A program made the position numbers and the translations under genes. From NCBI RefSeq assembly GCF_005239125.1, contig NZ_SZYE01000001.1:1-64000 (forward strand): a stretch of 64,000 bases of DNA, given 5' to 3'. This document shows positions 30,311-38,385 of the stretch, piece by piece; the first letter of the stretch is position 1, and each line of letters opens with the position of its first letter. This stretch comes from Cellulomonas hominis (GTDB lineage: Bacteria > Actinomycetota > Actinomycetes > Actinomycetales > Cellulomonadaceae). Below the pieces are notes generated by a model, which made no database searches, was not told the DNA's origin, and worked only from the letters and a program-made list of their open reading frames with translations.

Positions 30311-30567
30311 GGTCGATCCCCAGCGTTGCTCACAGGTGTGGAATTACACCCGTGTAGTTATCCACAGGGTTGTGCACCGCTGGGGACACGGGGCCCGATC
30401 GCCCCGATCTTCCGCGAGAACATCGGGGGACGCACTGGGGACAACCCCGCCCGGCCTGGGGACGACGGGGGTGCGCCGCCGCGGCGGGGGACCGGCACGG
30501 CCCGCACGCCGGGCGGCGCGGACGCGGGACCGGACGACGGCGGCGTCGACCGGGTCCCGGCGCCCGG
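30311..30567. promoter_or_regulatory. Non-coding gap with an exact DnaA box and a palindrome
   Basis: 257 bp between the convergent rhomboid and crgA genes. It contains TTATCCACA (30358-30366), an exact high-affinity DnaA box, next to the palindrome GGTGTGGAATTACACC (about 30335-30350). These are unusually AT-rich for the window. No gene is visible. Confidence 0.6.
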
Positions 30568-30816
30568 TCACTTCCAGCGCGTGGCCATCCCGAGCCCGAC
30601 CAGCGCGAACGCGAAGCCGATGGCGAGGTTCCACGAGCCGATGCCCGGGATCGGGTAGCCGAAGTTCGTCAGGTAGGTCACGACGATCCACAGCAGGCCC
30701 GCGACGAGCAGGCCGCCCAGCACGGGGACGAACCACGGCGGGTTCACCGTGGGGCCGGAGGGGCGCTCGGTGGGCGCGGTGTAGTGCGACTTCTGCCGCG
30801 TCCTGGACTTGGGCAC
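30568..30816 (-). CDS. crgA: Cell division protein CrgA
   Basis: CrgA is a small two-helix membrane protein of the actinobacterial divisome that contacts FtsZ and FtsI partners. The 82-aa protein matches: a basic N-terminus MPKSRTRQKSHYTAP, first helix WFVPVLGGLLVAGLLWIVV, the TYLTNFGYPIPGIGSWN loop, second helix AIGFAFALVGLGMATRWK. Its position beside the DUF881-sortase-pabA-pknAB cluster is conserved. Confidence 0.96.
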   Translation of the reverse strand: MPKSRTRQKSHYTAPTERPSGPTVNPPWFVPVLGGLLVAGLLWIVVTYLTNFGYPIPGIGSWNLAIGFAFALVGLGMATRWK

Positions 30817-30930
30817 GGGATGCTCCTGACGTCGACCGTCTGGCTCGGCGGATCTCGCCCGCGCCGCGCAGCGGACGCGCGCACGGACCCGCGTGGACGT
30901 GGCCTAGCGTAGTGGGGAAGACCGAGGGGG

Positions 30931-31914
30931 ATGAGCGTGCCCGAGCAGCACCCTGAGCGGCGGGCCCACGGGGTCCACGCGGCGCCGGACGCGGCAGACG
31001 CGCCGGCCGTCCCGGGCGTGCCCGCGGCGGCCCCGGAGCCGTCCGGGCCAGCCGAGCCGTCGGCGCGCCTGCGGGCCGCGCGGGAGCACGCGCAGCACCG
31101 CATCCAGCGGCACCGCCGGGGCCGCGCCCTGCGGGGGACGCTCTCGATCGGCCTGGTCATGGCGCTGGCCGGTGCCCTGTTCACGGCGAACGCCCGGCTC
31201 GCCAGCGGGACCGACACCCGGCAGCCCCAGGACCTCGCCGGGCTCCAGTCGAACGAGGACACCCGCCGGGAGCGCCTGGCCGACCAGGTCGCGGCGCTGC
31301 GGTCCGAGGTCGACGCCCTCACCCAGCAGCAGACCGACTCGGTGGGGCTCGAGTGGCAGTCCGCGGGCGAGGCGTTCGACATCGCCTCGGGCAAGGTCGC
31401 CGTGACCGGCACCGGCATCACGGTCAGCCTGGACGACGCGCCGGCCGACGGACCCCGCCCCGCCGGCACCGGGCCGGACGACCTGGTCGTCCACCAGCAG
31501 GACCTGCAGGCGGTCATCAACGCGCTGTGGGCCGGGGGAGCGGAGGCGATGGCCCTCATGGACCAGCGCGTCATCTCGACCAGCGCCTTCCAGTGCATCG
31601 GCAACGTGCTGTCGCTGCAGGGCCGCCGGTACTCGCCGCCCTACGTCGTCACCGCCGTCGGCGACCCGGAGGACCTGCTGGACGCGCTCGCGACCGACCC
31701 CGCCGTGCGCGCCTACCGGTCGTGGGTCGACGCCGTGGGGCTCGGGTACGAGGTCACCCGCCCGGACCAGGGCGTCCGGGTGCCCGCCTACGATGGCGCC
31801 GTCGACATGCGGTACGCCAGCGTCCCCCCCGGCACGGAGGTCCTCCCGGGGCTCGTCGCCGAGGACGGCACGGCGACCAGCACCGGCGCGCGACGGGAGG
31901 GCACCGAGGGATGA
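30931..31914 (+). CDS. DUF881 family membrane-anchored protein
   Basis: The 327-aa protein has a cytoplasmic Pro/Ala-rich leader of about 70 residues, one membrane helix (GTLSIGLVMALAGALFTANA), a coiled-coil (ERLADQVAALRSEVDALTQQ) and the DUF881 domain (VTGTGITVSLDDA, LVVHQQDLQAVINALWAGGAEA, ISTSAFQCIGNVLSLQGRRY, PYVVTAVGD). Its role is unknown. Its place next to crgA and a sortase is conserved, suggesting a cell-division or envelope role (inference). The stop overlaps the sortase start. Confidence 0.9.
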   Translation: MSVPEQHPERRAHGVHAAPDAADAPAVPGVPAAAPEPSGPAEPSARLRAAREHAQHRIQRHRRGRALRGTLSIGLVMALAGALFTANARLASGTDTRQPQDLAGLQSNEDTRRERLADQVAALRSEVDALTQQQTDSVGLEWQSAGEAFDIASGKVAVTGTGITVSLDDAPADGPRPAGTGPDDLVVHQQDLQAVINALWAGGAEAMALMDQRVISTSAFQCIGNVLSLQGRRYSPPYVVTAVGDPEDLLDALATDPAVRAYRSWVDAVGLGYEVTRPDQGVRVPAYDGAVDMRYASVPPGTEVLPGLVAEDGTATSTGARREGTEG

Positions 31915-32759
31915 GCGGGACGGAGATCGCCCCGCCCGGGCTGGGCGGGCGCGGCGACGAGCCCGGGGCGTCCGGCGGGTCCGGCGGCGGACGGCGCGCC
32001 GCGCGGCGCGGCGACCGCTCGCGCGACCGCGAGCCCGCGCGCGGCGGCGTCGTCCTGGGCGCGGTGGGCGTGCTCGGCGAGCTGCTCATCACGGCGGGCG
32101 TCCTGCTGCTGGCGTTCCTGGCGTGGCAGCTCTGGTGGACCGACGTCGAGTCGAACCGCGAGCAGGCCCAGATCGTCCAGGAGCAGGGCTGGGACGAGCC
32201 GCTCGCCCCCCTGGACGCCCCCGACGGCCCCGCGATCGTCACCCCGCGCTACGACGAGCCGCCCGTGCCCGACGAGCCCGGGTACCTCACCACCTTCGCG
32301 TCCATGCGGGTGCCGCGCTGGGACAGCGAGCCGACCCGGACCATCACCCAGGGGACCGACCGTCCGAACGTGCTCAACCCGCTCGGCGTCGGGCACTACG
32401 AGGGCACCGCGATGCCCGGCGGCGTCGGGAACTTCGCGCTCGCCGCGCACCGCACCACGTACGGCAAGCCGTTCAACCGGATCGCGGAGCTCCAGGAGGG
32501 CGACCCGATCGTCGTCTGGACCGAGGACACCTGGTACGTCTACCGCGTCACGTCCTCGCAGATCGTCATGCCGGACGACGTGCAGGTCATCGCCCCGGTG
32601 CCCGACCAGCCGGGCGCCGAGCCGACCGAGCGGTACATCACGCTGACCACCTGCCACCCGATGTTCTCCGCGCGCGAGCGGTACATCGTGCACGGCGTCC
32701 TGGACTACTGGGCCCCCGTCTCCGAGGGCGTGCCCGCCGAGCTCGCGGAGGTCTCCTGA
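31911..32759 (+). CDS. Class E sortase
   Basis: This membrane-bound cysteine transpeptidase attaches secreted proteins to the cell wall. The 282-aa protein has a basic Gly-rich leader, a membrane helix (residues about 48-72, LGAVGVLGELLITAGVLLLAFL), and a sortase domain with a His in NFALAAHRTTYG, the active-site Cys248 in TLTTCHP and a conserved Arg shortly after (SARERY). TLTTCHP is typical of class E, which in actinobacteria recognises LAXTG-like signals (family knowledge). It overlaps the DUF881 gene (ATGA) and the next small gene. Confidence 0.94.
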   Translation: MSGTEIAPPGLGGRGDEPGASGGSGGGRRAARRGDRSRDREPARGGVVLGAVGVLGELLITAGVLLLAFLAWQLWWTDVESNREQAQIVQEQGWDEPLAPLDAPDGPAIVTPRYDEPPVPDEPGYLTTFASMRVPRWDSEPTRTITQGTDRPNVLNPLGVGHYEGTAMPGGVGNFALAAHRTTYGKPFNRIAELQEGDPIVVWTEDTWYVYRVTSSQIVMPDDVQVIAPVPDQPGAEPTERYITLTTCHPMFSARERYIVHGVLDYWAPVSEGVPAELAEVS

Positions 32760-32920
32760 TGTACGGGTGGCTGTGGCGGCACCTGCCCGGGCCGGCCCTG
32801 GTGCGCGTCCTGATCCTGCTGGTCCTCGCGGTGGCCGTCCTGGCCGCCTGCTTCGTGTGGGTGTTCCCCTGGCTCGCCCCGTACATGCCGTTCAACGACA
32901 CCACCGTGGGGGAGGGCTGA
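32759..32920 (+). CDS. 53-aa single-span membrane protein
   Basis: ATG 32759 overlaps the sortase stop as TGATG. The product starts MYGWLWRHLPGPALVRVLIL and contains one strong membrane helix followed by a Trp/Pro-rich end (VFPWLAPYMPFNDTTVGEG). Similar tiny proteins sit between the sortase and the glutaminase gene in related genomes (recollection). Tight coupling on both sides suggests it is made with the sortase. No function is known. Confidence 0.8.
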   Translation: MYGWLWRHLPGPALVRVLILLVLAVAVLAACFVWVFPWLAPYMPFNDTTVGEG

Positions 32921-32922
32921 CG

Positions 32923-33546
32923 ATGAGCCGCATCCTGGTCGTCGACAACTACGACTCGTTCGTCTACACGATCGTCGGGTACCTGGACCAGCTGGGCGCC
33001 GAGACCGTCGTCGTGCGCAACGACGCCGTGCCGCCGGTCTCCGAGCGGGCGGACTTCGACGGGGTGCTGATCTCGCCCGGTCCGGGGACGCCGTCCGAGG
33101 CGGGGTCGTCGATGCAGGTCATCCGCGACTGCGCCGAGGCGGGCACGCCCATGCTGGGCGTGTGCCTCGGGCACCAGGCGCTCGGCGAGGTGTTCGGCGG
33201 CACCGTCACGCACGCCCCCGAGCTCATGCACGGCAAGACGAGCCTGGTGTCGCACGACGGCACGGGCGTCTTCGAGGGGCTGCCGACGCCGTTCACCGCG
33301 ACCCGCTACCACTCGCTGGCCGTCGTCGAGGGCACCGTCCCGGACGAGCTCGAGGTCACCGCCCGGGCGAACGGGATCATCATGGGCCTGCAGCACCGGA
33401 CGCTGCCGCTGCACGGCGTGCAGTTCCACCCGGAGAGCGTCCTCACGGAGGGCGGCCACCGCCTGCTGGCGAACTGGCTGACCCTCACGGGAGAGCCGGA
33501 CGCGGTCGCCCGCTCCGCGGACCTCCACCCCCTCGTCCGCCCGTAG
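32923..33546 (+). CDS. pabA: Anthranilate/para-aminobenzoate synthase component II (glutamine amidotransferase)
   Basis: This class I glutaminase releases ammonia from glutamine for the synthesis of aminodeoxychorismate (folate) or anthranilate (tryptophan). The 207-aa protein has ISPGPGTPSEAGSS (oxyanion loop), the nucleophile Cys81 in LGVCLGHQALGE, and the His/Glu pair in HGVQFHPESVLTE. No component I gene is adjacent, so the specific pathway cannot be decided; a copy at this locus is usual in actinobacteria, commonly named pabA or trpG. Confidence 0.9.
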   Translation: MSRILVVDNYDSFVYTIVGYLDQLGAETVVVRNDAVPPVSERADFDGVLISPGPGTPSEAGSSMQVIRDCAEAGTPMLGVCLGHQALGEVFGGTVTHAPELMHGKTSLVSHDGTGVFEGLPTPFTATRYHSLAVVEGTVPDELEVTARANGIIMGLQHRTLPLHGVQFHPESVLTEGGHRLLANWLTLTGEPDAVARSADLHPLVRP

Positions 33547-33603
33547 CCCCGGGCGCCCGGCCGGCGCGGCACGTCCGCGCGCCCTCGCCCGCCGCGCCCG
33601 TTT

Positions 33604-33680
33604 CGGCGAGATCGGCGTTCCCGCTCGAGATCGGCGCCTCTGCGGACCGATCTCGGCGCAGGACACCGATCTCGGCGCCG
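33604..33680. repeat. GAGATCGG nested-palindrome element, copy C
   Basis: GAGATCGG at 33608 and 33627, CCGATCTC at 33647 and 33666. The outer arm begins CGGCGAGATCGGCG. It lies between the pabA-like gene and the AbiEi-type gene, which copy D closes on the other side. Confidence 0.85.
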
Positions 33681-33788
33681 CGCTGCGGCCGGGCTCCGAG
33701 TCCTCCACAGGGGGCGATCGCGCACGGGAGCGGGTCGGGCTGGGGACGAGCGCCGGTCCACCCGGCGGTCGGCCGCGACCGTCGAGGC

Positions 33789-34829
33789 ATGCGCTCCCCT
33801 CGGACCCCTGCTCTCGCTCCCGCCTCCGCCCTCACCCCTGCCTCCGCACTCGCTCCCACCGACGACCGATCCCCCCGCCGCGCGCTCGCACCCGTCGTCC
33901 GGCCCGTCGTCCCGCGGGTGCTGCTCGCTCGCGACATCCCGCCCGACGACCTCCGTGCGCGGGTGCGGGACGGCAGCCTCGTGCGGGTCCTCCGCGGGGC
34001 CTACGCCGAGCCGGCGACCGAGACGGAGCCCTGGTCGGCCGCGCTGCACCTGCTCCTGTGTCGTGCCGTCGCGGTCCACGCCGCGCGACCGGGTGTGCAC
34101 TGGTTCAGCCACCGCACCGCGGCGGCGCTGTGGGGCTGCGCGCTCGACCTCGTGCCGACGGCGGTCGACGTCACCGCCCCGGTGGCACGCCGGTCGACCC
34201 GCGACCGTCGGCGGACGGGCGTCGTCGAGCACTGGACGGCGGATGCCCGCCGCGCCGCCCAGGTGACCGACGTGCTCGCCCTGCCCGTGACGTCGCTGGC
34301 GCGGACGCTCGTCGACTGCGCGTCGACGCTCCCCGGGCCCAGCGGTCTCGTGGTCGTCGACTCCGGGCTGCGTGCCGGCGCCGACCCCGACGAGCTGCGC
34401 CGGGTCCTGGCGGGCTCGACCGGGCAGCGCGGGATCCGGCGCGCGCGGACCGTGGTCGAGCGGGGAGACGATCGGGCGGAGTCGGCGGGGGAGTCGCTCG
34501 TCAGGTGGCACCTGCTGGCGCAGGGTGTGCCCGGCCCCGAACCGCAGGTCGCGGTCGAGACCCGCCTGGGCCGGCGCTGGGTGGACCTCGGCTGGCGGGA
34601 GGAACGGCTGGCCGTGGAGTTCGACGGCCGGACCAAGTACGGCGGCGAGGGGCGCGCGGCCGCCGCCGCGGTGTTCGCGGAGAAGCGCCGGCAGGACGCT
34701 CTGGAGGAGGCCGGCTGGCGCGTGCTCCGCGTCACCTGGGCGGACCTGCGCGACCCGCCGTCTCTGGCGTCCCGCGTCCGTGGGGCGTTGCGCGCGGTGG
34801 GGCGTGGTCCGGCGAGATCGGTGGTCTGA
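33789..34829 (+). CDS. AbiEi-type antitoxin domain / DUF559 nuclease-fold protein
   Basis: The 346-aa protein has a disordered Pro/Ala leader, a winged-helix-like N-terminal region typical of the type IV antitoxin AbiEi group (VRDGSLVRVLRGAYAEPATE, FSHRTAAALWGCALDLVPTA, VTSLARTLVDCASTLPG) and a C-terminal Vsr-like DUF559 fold with WVDLGWREERLAVEFDGRTK and WRVLRVTWADL, whose Asp/Glu/Asp pattern suggests a PD-(D/E)xK nuclease. No AbiEii toxin gene is present. Such solitary genes are abundant in Micrococcales. The gene is bracketed by repeats C and D, and the last codons lie in repeat D, suggesting insertion as a unit. Confidence 0.8.
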   Translation: MRSPRTPALAPASALTPASALAPTDDRSPRRALAPVVRPVVPRVLLARDIPPDDLRARVRDGSLVRVLRGAYAEPATETEPWSAALHLLLCRAVAVHAARPGVHWFSHRTAAALWGCALDLVPTAVDVTAPVARRSTRDRRRTGVVEHWTADARRAAQVTDVLALPVTSLARTLVDCASTLPGPSGLVVVDSGLRAGADPDELRRVLAGSTGQRGIRRARTVVERGDDRAESAGESLVRWHLLAQGVPGPEPQVAVETRLGRRWVDLGWREERLAVEFDGRTKYGGEGRAAAAAVFAEKRRQDALEEAGWRVLRVTWADLRDPPSLASRVRGALRAVGRGPARSVV

Positions 34830-34882
34830 CCCCAGATCGGTCCTTGGGCGCACCGATCTCGGGTGGAGGCGCCGATCTCGGC
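34810..34882. repeat. GAGATCGG nested-palindrome element, copy D
   Basis: GAGATCGG at 34813, a degenerate CAGATCGG at 34833, CCGATCTC at 34853 and 34872. The AbiEi-type gene ends inside it (stop at 34827-34829). Confidence 0.85.
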
Positions 34883-34969
34883 GTGACGGCTCGACGTGGC
34901 GGCGGGGATGCGCGACGGGCCCCGGTCCTCCCGGAGGAGGCCCGAGGCCCGGGGCGGGTGCGGGGTGGG

Positions 34970-36988
34970 TCAGCCGCCGGTGTTGCCCGCGCTGCCGTTG
35001 TTGCCGGTGTTGCCGCCGTTGCCCTGGTTGCCGGCCGTGGGGTTCGGGCCGGAGGACAGGGTCAGCGTGACCGTGCTGCCGATCGCGACCTTCGAGCCGA
35101 CGCGGGGGTCGGACGAGATGACCGTGCCGGCGGGCTGGTTGGACGGGTCGTCGGAGGACACGGCGTCCACCGTGAGGCCGAGGCCCTGGAGCTGCGCGGT
35201 GGCATCCGCCTCGGTCTTGCCGACGATGTCGTTCGGGATGGTCACGGTGGTCGGGGCCGTGGCGATCGTCAGGTTCACGACCGTCCCCTGCGGGACGAGC
35301 CCCGGCGCCCGGTCCTGCCGGATGACGGAGCCGGCCGCCACGTCCGCGCTCTCCTCGGTCGAGGTGTTCGCGGACAGCTTGAGGCCGTTCAGCGTCTGCT
35401 TCGCGGCGTCCTCGGTCTGCCCCGACAGGTCGGGGAGCTGGACCAGGCCGGAGGAGATCACGAGCGTCACCGGCGACCCCTCGGCGACCGACTGGCTCGC
35501 CCCGGGCTCCGTGCCGAGCACGCGGCCCTCGGGCTGCGCGGGGTTGTCGTCCTCGCGGACCGAGCCCACGGTGAGGCCCGCGTCGGTGAGCTGCTGCCGC
35601 GCCTGGTCCTGGGTGAGCCCCGAGACGTCCGGCACGGTGACGGCGGTCGGTCCCGTGGAGACGAACAGCGTGACCTCGGAGCCCTCCTCGGCATCCTCGC
35701 CGCCGGCGGGGTCGGTGCGCGTGACGCTGCCCTGGGGCACGTCGGCGCTCGGCTCCTCCTGGCGGACGACCTCGAACCCGGCGGTGGTCAGCGTGCTGGT
35801 CGCGGCGGCCTCGGCCTGGCCCGCGACCGCCGGCACCTCGACCATGCGGACGTCCGGCTCCCGGTCCTGCGTGAGCAGCCAGACGAGGCCACCGACCGCG
35901 AGGACCGCGATCACGCTGAGCGTGATCCACAGCCACCGCTTCGACTTCTTCTCCTCCTCGGGCTCCTCGCCGTCCTGCGCGGGCAGCACGGAGGTCCCGG
36001 GGCCGGTGGGCGCCCACGCGGGTGCGTCGCCGGGCATGACCTGGGTCGCGCCGGCGTCCGGGGTGAGCACCTGGGTCGCGGCGCCGGCGCCGAGCAGCGC
36101 GGGCGCGACGGCGGGTGCGGACACCGCGCCGCCGCGGGCGGCGGCCTCGAGGTCGGCGCGGAACTCGGCGGCGGAGGAGTAGCGGGCGTCCCGCTCCTTG
36201 GCCAGCGCCTTGGCGGTGATCCGGTCCAGCACCTCGGGGACGTCGGAGGCGACGGAGGACGGCGCCGGCGCGATCTCGCGGACGTGCTGGTAGGCGACGG
36301 CCACGGGCGAGTCGCCGGTGAACGGGGGCCGGCCCGTGAGGAGCTCGAACAGCAGGCAGCCGGCGGAGTACAGGTCGGAGCGGGCGTCGACGGTCTCGCC
36401 GCGGGCCTGCTCGGGCGACAGGTACTGCGCGGTGCCGATGACGGCCTGGGTCTGCGTCATGGTGGCCGCGGAGTCGGCGACGGCGCGCGCGATGCCGAAG
36501 TCCATCACCTTGACCGCACCCGTGGGGGTCAGCATGACGTTCGCCGGCTTGATGTCGCGGTGCACGATGCCGGCGTGGTGCGAGTACTCGAGCGCCGACA
36601 GCACGCCGGCGGTGATCTCGATGGCCTCCTCGATCGGCACGGCCTGCCCGTCGCGGAGGATGTCGCGGACCGTGTGGCCCTCGACGTACTCCATGACGAT
36701 GAACGGCACGTGCGCGGTCGCGCCGGTCGGCTCGGTGTAGACGTCCTCGCCGGTGTCGTACACGGCGACGATCGACGGGTGGTTGAGCCCGGCGGCGGCC
36801 TGCGCCTCCCGGCGGAACCGCGCCTGGAAGGACGGGTCGCGCGCGAGGTCGGAGCGCAGGATCTTGATCGCCACGGTGCGCCCGAGGCGCGTGTCGTGCC
36901 CGATGTGCACCTCGGCCATGCCACCGCGGCCGATGAGCTCACCGACCTCGTACCGTCCGGCGAGGATCCGGGATCCGTCGTCCACCAC
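34970..36988 (-). CDS. pknB: Serine/threonine protein kinase PknB with PASTA repeats
   Basis: PknB senses peptidoglycan fragments and phosphorylates cell-wall and division proteins. The 672-aa protein has a kinase domain (GELIGRGGMAEVHIGHD, catalytic GIVHRDIKPANVML, VMDFGIARA), a membrane helix (LWITLSVIAVLAVGGLVWLL), and four extracellular PASTA repeats from about residue 378 (e.g. VTVPDVSGLTQDQARQQL). It ends with a Gly/Asn-rich tail, NQGNGGNTGNNGSAGNTGG. The start overlaps the last base of pknA's stop. Confidence 0.97.
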   Translation of the reverse strand: MVDDGSRILAGRYEVGELIGRGGMAEVHIGHDTRLGRTVAIKILRSDLARDPSFQARFRREAQAAAGLNHPSIVAVYDTGEDVYTEPTGATAHVPFIVMEYVEGHTVRDILRDGQAVPIEEAIEITAGVLSALEYSHHAGIVHRDIKPANVMLTPTGAVKVMDFGIARAVADSAATMTQTQAVIGTAQYLSPEQARGETVDARSDLYSAGCLLFELLTGRPPFTGDSPVAVAYQHVREIAPAPSSVASDVPEVLDRITAKALAKERDARYSSAAEFRADLEAAARGGAVSAPAVAPALLGAGAATQVLTPDAGATQVMPGDAPAWAPTGPGTSVLPAQDGEEPEEEKKSKRWLWITLSVIAVLAVGGLVWLLTQDREPDVRMVEVPAVAGQAEAAATSTLTTAGFEVVRQEEPSADVPQGSVTRTDPAGGEDAEEGSEVTLFVSTGPTAVTVPDVSGLTQDQARQQLTDAGLTVGSVREDDNPAQPEGRVLGTEPGASQSVAEGSPVTLVISSGLVQLPDLSGQTEDAAKQTLNGLKLSANTSTEESADVAAGSVIRQDRAPGLVPQGTVVNLTIATAPTTVTIPNDIVGKTEADATAQLQGLGLTVDAVSSDDPSNQPAGTVISSDPRVGSKVAIGSTVTLTLSSGPNPTAGNQGNGGNTGNNGSAGNTGG

Positions 36989-38385
36989 TAGGCGTCCTTC
37001 GCTGTCGTCGTCTGCGCGTCCGGCGCGGCTGCGCCGGGCTGTGCTCGCCAGATCATCCCACCCTCTGCGGCCGCCCGGGTGTACTCGCCGGTACCCACGG
37101 GCGCGAGCGACCCCGTGTCCCCCGTCAGGCGGTCGGCCAGCGCCGCACCCAGGAGCGCCACGACGAGCACGGCCAGCACCAGGAGCGGCCAGCGGACGTG
37201 GAACCGCCCGCCGCCGGCGCCCGCCTGCACGCGGGCGTGCGCCCGGGTGGTCGGGTTGCTGTGCGCGCCGCCGCGGCCCGCTGTGGCGCGGTAGGTCGGC
37301 GCGACGGCACCGGCGCCGGTGGTCGGCCGGCCGGTGCGGGGGTCGAACGAGGGTGGTGCGTCGGCGGTCGCGGCGTGGGTGGGGGCGGCCGAGCCGCGCA
37401 CCCGCATCGCCCCGGCCTCGCTGGGCCGCGACCCGGTGACGCCGCGCGCCGGGGAGTCGCCGCCGCGCGCACCCGCGCCGGTCCCGGCGGCCGCCGCACG
37501 GGCGCCGCCCGCGGACGACACCGCCCGTCCGGGCACGATCGACACCGGCGCGCTGCCGCCGGCGGGGGTGTGCGGGACGAGCGCGTCGAACAGGTCGGCG
37601 AGCTCCTCGGCGGTCCGCGGCCGGTCGGCGGGGTCCTTCGCGAGCAGCCGCATGACGAGCCGGGCGATCTGACGGTCGACCGACGGCGGGAGCGGCGGCA
37701 CGGGCGTGTTCACGTGGGCGACCGCGATGTCGACGGCGGTCGGCCCGGTGAACGGCCGGTGCCCGACCAGGGCCTCGTAGGCGACGATCCCGAGCGCGTA
37801 CATGTCGGACGCCGCCGTGGCGGGGCCGCCGACGGCCTGCTCGGGGGAGAGGTACTGGGCGGTGCCCATGACCATGCCGGTGGCGGTCATCGGGACCTGG
37901 TTGCTGGACAGCGAGACGCCGAAGTCGGTGATCTTCACCTTGCCGGTGGGCGTGATGAGGATGTTGCCGGGCTTGACGTCGCGGTGCACGACGCCGGCCT
38001 CGTGGGCGGCGTGCAGGGCGCGCGCCGTCTGGGCGAGGATCGGCAGCAGCCGGCGCGGGGGCAGCACGGGCTCGCGCTCCAGCAGGTCGCTCATGGGTTC
38101 GCCGACGATGAGCTCCATCGCGAGGAACGCGGAGCCGTCCTGCTCGCCGTAGTCGAACAGCGCGGCGATGCCGGAGTGCGACAGGCTGCCGGCGTTGCGC
38201 GCCTCCGTGCGGAACCGCTCGAGGAACCCGGTGTCGCCCGCGTACTCCTCGCGGAGCACCTTGATGGCGATGTCCCGGGCGAGGGACTCGTCGTGGGCGG
38301 CCCAGACCTCGCCCATGCCGCCGACGGCGATCTGGCGGGTCAGGCGGTAGCGGCCGCCGAGGACGACGCCGGGTGCGGGCCTCAC
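36988..38385 (-). CDS. pknA: Serine/threonine protein kinase PknA
   Basis: The 465-aa membrane kinase is essential in mycobacteria for cell shape. Kinase motifs: GGRYRLTRQIAVGGMGEVWA, IAIKVLREEY (ATP lysine), GVVHRDVKPGNILITP and VKITDFGVSLSS. After a long Ala/Gly/Thr-rich linker comes one membrane helix (WPLLVLAVLVVALLGAALA) and a short external tail without PASTA repeats. GTG 38385 overlaps the pbpA stop (GTGA), so pbpA-pknA-pknB are coupled. Confidence 0.96.
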   Translation of the reverse strand: MRPAPGVVLGGRYRLTRQIAVGGMGEVWAAHDESLARDIAIKVLREEYAGDTGFLERFRTEARNAGSLSHSGIAALFDYGEQDGSAFLAMELIVGEPMSDLLEREPVLPPRRLLPILAQTARALHAAHEAGVVHRDVKPGNILITPTGKVKITDFGVSLSSNQVPMTATGMVMGTAQYLSPEQAVGGPATAASDMYALGIVAYEALVGHRPFTGPTAVDIAVAHVNTPVPPLPPSVDRQIARLVMRLLAKDPADRPRTAEELADLFDALVPHTPAGGSAPVSIVPGRAVSSAGGARAAAAGTGAGARGGDSPARGVTGSRPSEAGAMRVRGSAAPTHAATADAPPSFDPRTGRPTTGAGAVAPTYRATAGRGGAHSNPTTRAHARVQAGAGGGRFHVRWPLLVLAVLVVALLGAALADRLTGDTGSLAPVGTGEYTRAAAEGGMIWRAQPGAAAPDAQTTTAKDA

